Assembly: GCA_001587635.1 (NCBI GenBank)
Contig: LNJE01000028.1
Span: 1-8,280 of the forward strand
Source of the DNA: Methanofastidiosum methylothiophilum
GTDB lineage: Archaea > Methanobacteriota_B > Thermococci > Methanofastidiosales > Methanofastidiosaceae
Direction of reading: 5' to 3'
Length of the DNA stretch: 8,280 nt
Under the pieces are notes generated by a model. The model saw only the letters and a program-made list of their open reading frames with translations, made no database searches and had not been told where the DNA came from. A program made the translations under genes and the position numbers. Position 1 is the stretch's first letter. Each line of letters opens with the position of its first letter. Shown one piece after another: positions 6,058 to 8,280 of this stretch.

Positions 6058-7050
6058 TTATTTCAGGATTTTGAATACACAGTTTTCATGCCCCATTGCA
6101 ATACATTGAATTTGTTCTACTTTTTCTGATTTTCCTGTTGCCCATTTGATTACTTCTTCATAGAAACCTATTGGGGTGTAACAAATGGGGGAATCAGATT
6201 TTTGCCCTTTGCAATAGGGACACTCAGGTAATTTGATGTAGAAATAACTTTGATCTTCTTCGAGTATATGGACATTTCCAAAAATTTCTTCAAGTTTTTT
6301 AAGTACTTTTTCTAGAATAAATTTCTTCTTTTTTTCATCGGGCATAAATTTTAACGCCACACCTGCTACTCCAAATAGAGCAGGATTATGCTTTAAAGAA
6401 TTTTTGAATCCTTCTTTTCCACAAATGTAAAGAATTGCTTTTGCCCCCTTTTGTCCGAAAATATCGAAGATATTTTGTATAAGTATAATGTATTCATCTA
6501 CAGTAATAGAAGGTGAATCGTCATGAGGAGGTAAATTACCAATATACCTATCTAAGTTAGTCCTTTTTAATAATATCCTAAGCGATCCTTCCCCCATATT
6601 TGTTATAACGGCGTCAAACGCCACTCTTGTTAGAGAAGATGGCACCCTTTTTTTTGTAAAACTGACATCAATAGCTTCATCTTTTATTGTTTCAGAAGAG
6701 TGAGTTAGATCTTTTATTAGGGATATTAATTCTTTCTGTAAAAAAGGCTTCTGGACTAAGGTATATGCTCCTGCATTTACAGCATCTTTTAATCTTTCTC
6801 CATATGCCGAAACAGCTATAATGATTGCATCTGGGGATTTTTCTTTTATATATCGAGTTACTTCAATGCCTGAAATGTCAGGAAGTTTAATGTCCATGAT
6901 TATTATTTTTGGATCCTCTTTATCGAAAATATCAATGGCCTTCTTACCAGTTTCNGATTTNTANACNNTATANTCTTCTGCAGTTAGCATTTTATCATAA
7001 AAATCGAGTAGCTCGATTTCATCTTCTACAACCAATATTTTTTTGGACAT
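6058..7050 (-). CDS. Response regulator: receiver domain fused to a C-terminal V4R domain
   Basis: This 330-residue cytosolic protein has two parts. Residues 3-116 are a CheY-like receiver with the acidic pair E9/D10, phospho-acceptor D53 in IIIMDIKLPD, switch residue S81 and K101 in VQKPF, so phosphorylation should work. Residues 140-330 form a V4R (4-vinyl reductase-like) small-molecule-binding unit. Its N-terminal part contains MGEGSLRILLKRTNL and NLPP, and its C-terminal part has cysteines C277, C280, C290, C316 and C324 in the patterns CPYCKG, PIC, QCIAMG and NC. V4R domains are proposed to bind small ligands, and the cysteines could hold a metal or cluster; that is inference. There is no HTH, kinase or GGDEF output. 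No histidine kinase is nearby. The reading frame extends to 7104, but ATG 7050 (MSKKILVVEDE) fits the receiver domain and a TATA box at the leaderless distance. Confidence 0.88.
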   Translation of the reverse strand: MSKKILVVEDEIELLDFYDKMLTAEXYXXXKXETGKKAIDIFDKEDPKIIIMDIKLPDISGIEVTRYIKEKSPDAIIIAVSAYGERLKDAVNAGAYTLVQKPFLQKELISLIKDLTHSSETIKDEAIDVSFTKKRVPSSLTRVAFDAVITNMGEGSLRILLKRTNLDRYIGNLPPHDDSPSITVDEYIILIQNIFDIFGQKGAKAILYICGKEGFKNSLKHNPALFGVAGVALKFMPDEKKKKFILEKVLKKLEEIFGNVHILEEDQSYFYIKLPECPYCKGQKSDSPICYTPIGFYEEVIKWATGKSEKVEQIQCIAMGHENCVFKILK

Positions 7051-7072
7051 NTTATTATGTTTAATATTCATA

Positions 7073-7080
7073 CATATAAA
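7073..7080 (-). promoter_or_regulatory. TATA box of the receiver-V4R gene
   Basis: TTTATATG on the minus strand is centred about 26 bases upstream of ATG 7050. It lies inside the longer open frame. This argues that the upstream in-frame ATGs are not used and that the transcript is leaderless. Confidence 0.5.
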
Positions 7081-7182
7081 CATTTCCTCNTAGAAAAAAA
7101 TCATANAAAAATATAAAAAAAANTGAAATGTATTGTAATTTTATTTTTCTTATTTTTAAAAAGCCGATTTATTTGTTTTGCT

Positions 7183-7197
7183 TTTTATCAAAATTTT
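7183..7197. repeat. 15-base direct repeat, copy 2
   Basis: This is a second copy of TTTTATCAAAATTTT, also at 3371-3385. It lies in the 277-base spacer between the transporter 3' end and the receiver-V4R start, about 130 bases upstream of that start. Apart from the TATA box and a T-run, I see nothing else in this spacer. Confidence 0.3.
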
Positions 7198-7296
7198 AAT
7201 AGCCCTAATTATAGATTCGTTTAGATTATCCAATATTTGTTTAGTTTATTACATCTTATACACTCTTTTCAAATCAACTAAGATATTAATTGAAAT

Positions 7297-7302
7297 AAAA
7301 AA
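7297..7302 (-). terminator. Oligo-T run after the transporter gene
   Basis: Six T on the minus strand, in CATTTTTTATTTC, begin about 25 bases after the TAG stop of the transporter. This is a plausible archaeal terminator, with low specificity because of base composition. Confidence 0.3.
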
Positions 7303-7327
7303 TGATGGAAATCAGGACACATGTCAT

Positions 7328-8280
7328 CTAAGCATTTCTTACTAGTTTATTGTTGTTTTCTTTTATAAAGAAGCTAGCAATGCAGGCAATTATTGATGAG
7401 ATCAATAGAACTAAAAAAGCATTGTGGTATCCGATTGTAGTATAAGAATCGCCGACTTTGCCATTTAATTCTAATATATACCCCATTAAAGGTTGGTATA
7501 AAGCTCCCATTAAAAACGGGAAAAAATTAGCTATGCCAGTAGCAGTTCCAGCAATCTCAATAGGAAAAAGATCCTTTACCAATGCGTATCCTACTGATAC
7601 AGTGCCAACTGAAAAAATCCCAATTCCTAAACAGATTAGATATAGTCCAAAAATTGGAATATTTGAGGTAAATGAAAAAAGAAATATCATCGTAGCAAGC
7701 AGTATTCCACTAGATACATTTACCACTATCTTCCTTCTTTTTAGTACCTTGTCAGAAAAAAATCCAATAATAGGGCCCCCAAATATCATACCAATAGCAA
7801 TCATTGATAAAACTCTACTGGCCTCTACTTTTGTCATCTTATAAATCTGGATTAAATAAGGCCCTCCCCAAAGACCACTAAAAGCAAGATATATCCCCAT
7901 AGTACAGAAAATCCAGATTGATACGGGCCAAAAATATTTCAAGCGTAATATCTTAAAAGAATTATCNATTATAGATNCCTTTTGGGATTTAGGCTGATTA
8001 TTTTTTGTTACNCTAAGTGGATCATGNGGATTAGAAGAATTATTATTGACAACAGGAGGCATNCCTANNTCTNCAGGAGAGTTTCTTACGAAAATCCAAA
8101 CAAGTAATCCNATTANCAATGTTATCCCNCCNGTAAGGATGAATGGAATTCTCCACCCCANANGATTAGACATTATTGCAAGGGGNACTGTAGATATTAA
8201 GAGACCAATGCCACCTATGGCTATTAAAAATCCAGTCATAGTTGCAAATTCGTCTTCCCTATACCATTGAGAATAGATTT
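7328..8280 (-). CDS. Major facilitator superfamily transporter, C-terminal part (5' end outside window)
   Basis: The frame is open to the right edge: codons upstream of ATG 8239 read SQWYREDEFAT and continue the protein, so that ATG is internal. Of the usual 12 helices, this holds TM5 (MTGFLIAIGGIGLL), TM6 after GWRIPFIL, a polar Asn-rich central loop, then TM7 to TM12. The WYREDE-to-GWR arrangement is typical of MFS proteins. The repeat of MFS motif A appears in the loop after TM8 as GPIIGFFSDKVLKRRK. TM10 (GIFSVGTVSVGYALVKDLFP) and TM11 (GTATGIANFFPFL) match the organic-anion and sugar-phosphate type branches loosely. The substrate cannot be named. The N-terminal half carries 15 ambiguous bases, 9 of them at third codon positions. 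It is on the same strand as the receiver-V4R gene but is separated by 277 bases with its own T-run, so co-transcription is unlikely. Confidence 0.87.
   Translation of the reverse strand, partial: IYSQWYREDEFATMTGFLIAIGGIGLLISTXPLAIMSNXXGWRIPFILXXGITLXXGLLVWIFVRNSPXXXXMPPVVNNNSSNXHDPLXVTKNNQPKSQKXSIXDNSFKILRLKYFWPVSIWIFCTMGIYLAFSGLWGGPYLIQIYKMTKVEASRVLSMIAIGMIFGGPIIGFFSDKVLKRRKIVVNVSSGILLATMIFLFSFTSNIPIFGLYLICLGIGIFSVGTVSVGYALVKDLFPIEIAGTATGIANFFPFLMGALYQPLMGYILELNGKVGDSYTTIGYHNAFLVLLISSIIACIASFFIKENNNKLVRNA

Noticed and set aside
7051..7104. Longer N-terminus for the receiver-V4R protein starting near 7104
   Set aside because: The extension precedes the canonical receiver start, is Met/Phe/Asn-rich, and contains the TATA box at the right distance from ATG 7050.
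7458..7844. 128-codon plus-strand open frame
   Set aside because: It lies opposite well-conserved MFS helices 7-12, its composition looks like an antisense translation, and no promoter or ribosome site is seen.
1..8280. CRISPR array, riboswitch, rRNA, insertion sequence or toxin-antitoxin pair
   Set aside because: No regularly spaced repeats, transposase motifs, terminal inverted repeats flanking a gene, or recognisable structured leader were seen on either strand.

Overview
The window looks like archaeal chromosomal DNA from an AT-rich (low-GC) genome. The evidence is a tRNA-Glu of archaeal type without an encoded CCA, a single-subunit STT3/AglB oligosaccharyltransferase, TATA-like boxes about 26 bases upstream of several start codons with no visible leader, and GGTG-type ribosome sites. 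A methanogen-related euryarchaeon, for example near Methanofastidiosa, is a guess; no lineage marker fixes it. Ambiguous bases (N) sit in four short islands and fall mostly on third codon positions. This suggests a population consensus in which strain variants were masked.

Layout, left to right. (1) The 3' part of a sodium:solute symporter overlaps a two-ACT-domain amino-acid-sensing protein on the plus strand; the two look translationally coupled. (2) A CYTH-family (CyaB) protein on the minus strand converges on the ACT gene with one base between them. (3) A NOL1/NOP2/Sun RNA m5C methyltransferase on the plus strand starts 28 bases from cyaB and overlaps, tail to tail, a DUF92/TIGR00297 membrane protein on the minus strand. 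(4) tRNA-Glu(CTC) on the plus strand is followed by a roughly 400-base gap. That gap holds what looks like a broken or frameshifted small gene on the minus strand. (5) A 702-residue AglB/STT3 oligosaccharyltransferase lies on the minus strand. (6) An AT-rich spacer comes next, then a response regulator made of a receiver domain joined to a cysteine-rich V4R domain, also on the minus strand. (7) The C-terminal part of a major facilitator superfamily transporter on the minus strand runs off the right edge.

Most genes are single units in alternating orientation and do not form one pathway. The only clear functional pairing is symporter plus ACT protein, which would fit amino-acid-responsive control of uptake. 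Nothing resembles a defence system, CRISPR array or insertion sequence. The least familiar items are the unrecognised frameshifted reading frame beside the tRNA, the receiver-V4R regulator that lacks a DNA-binding domain, and the codon-phased pattern of ambiguous bases.
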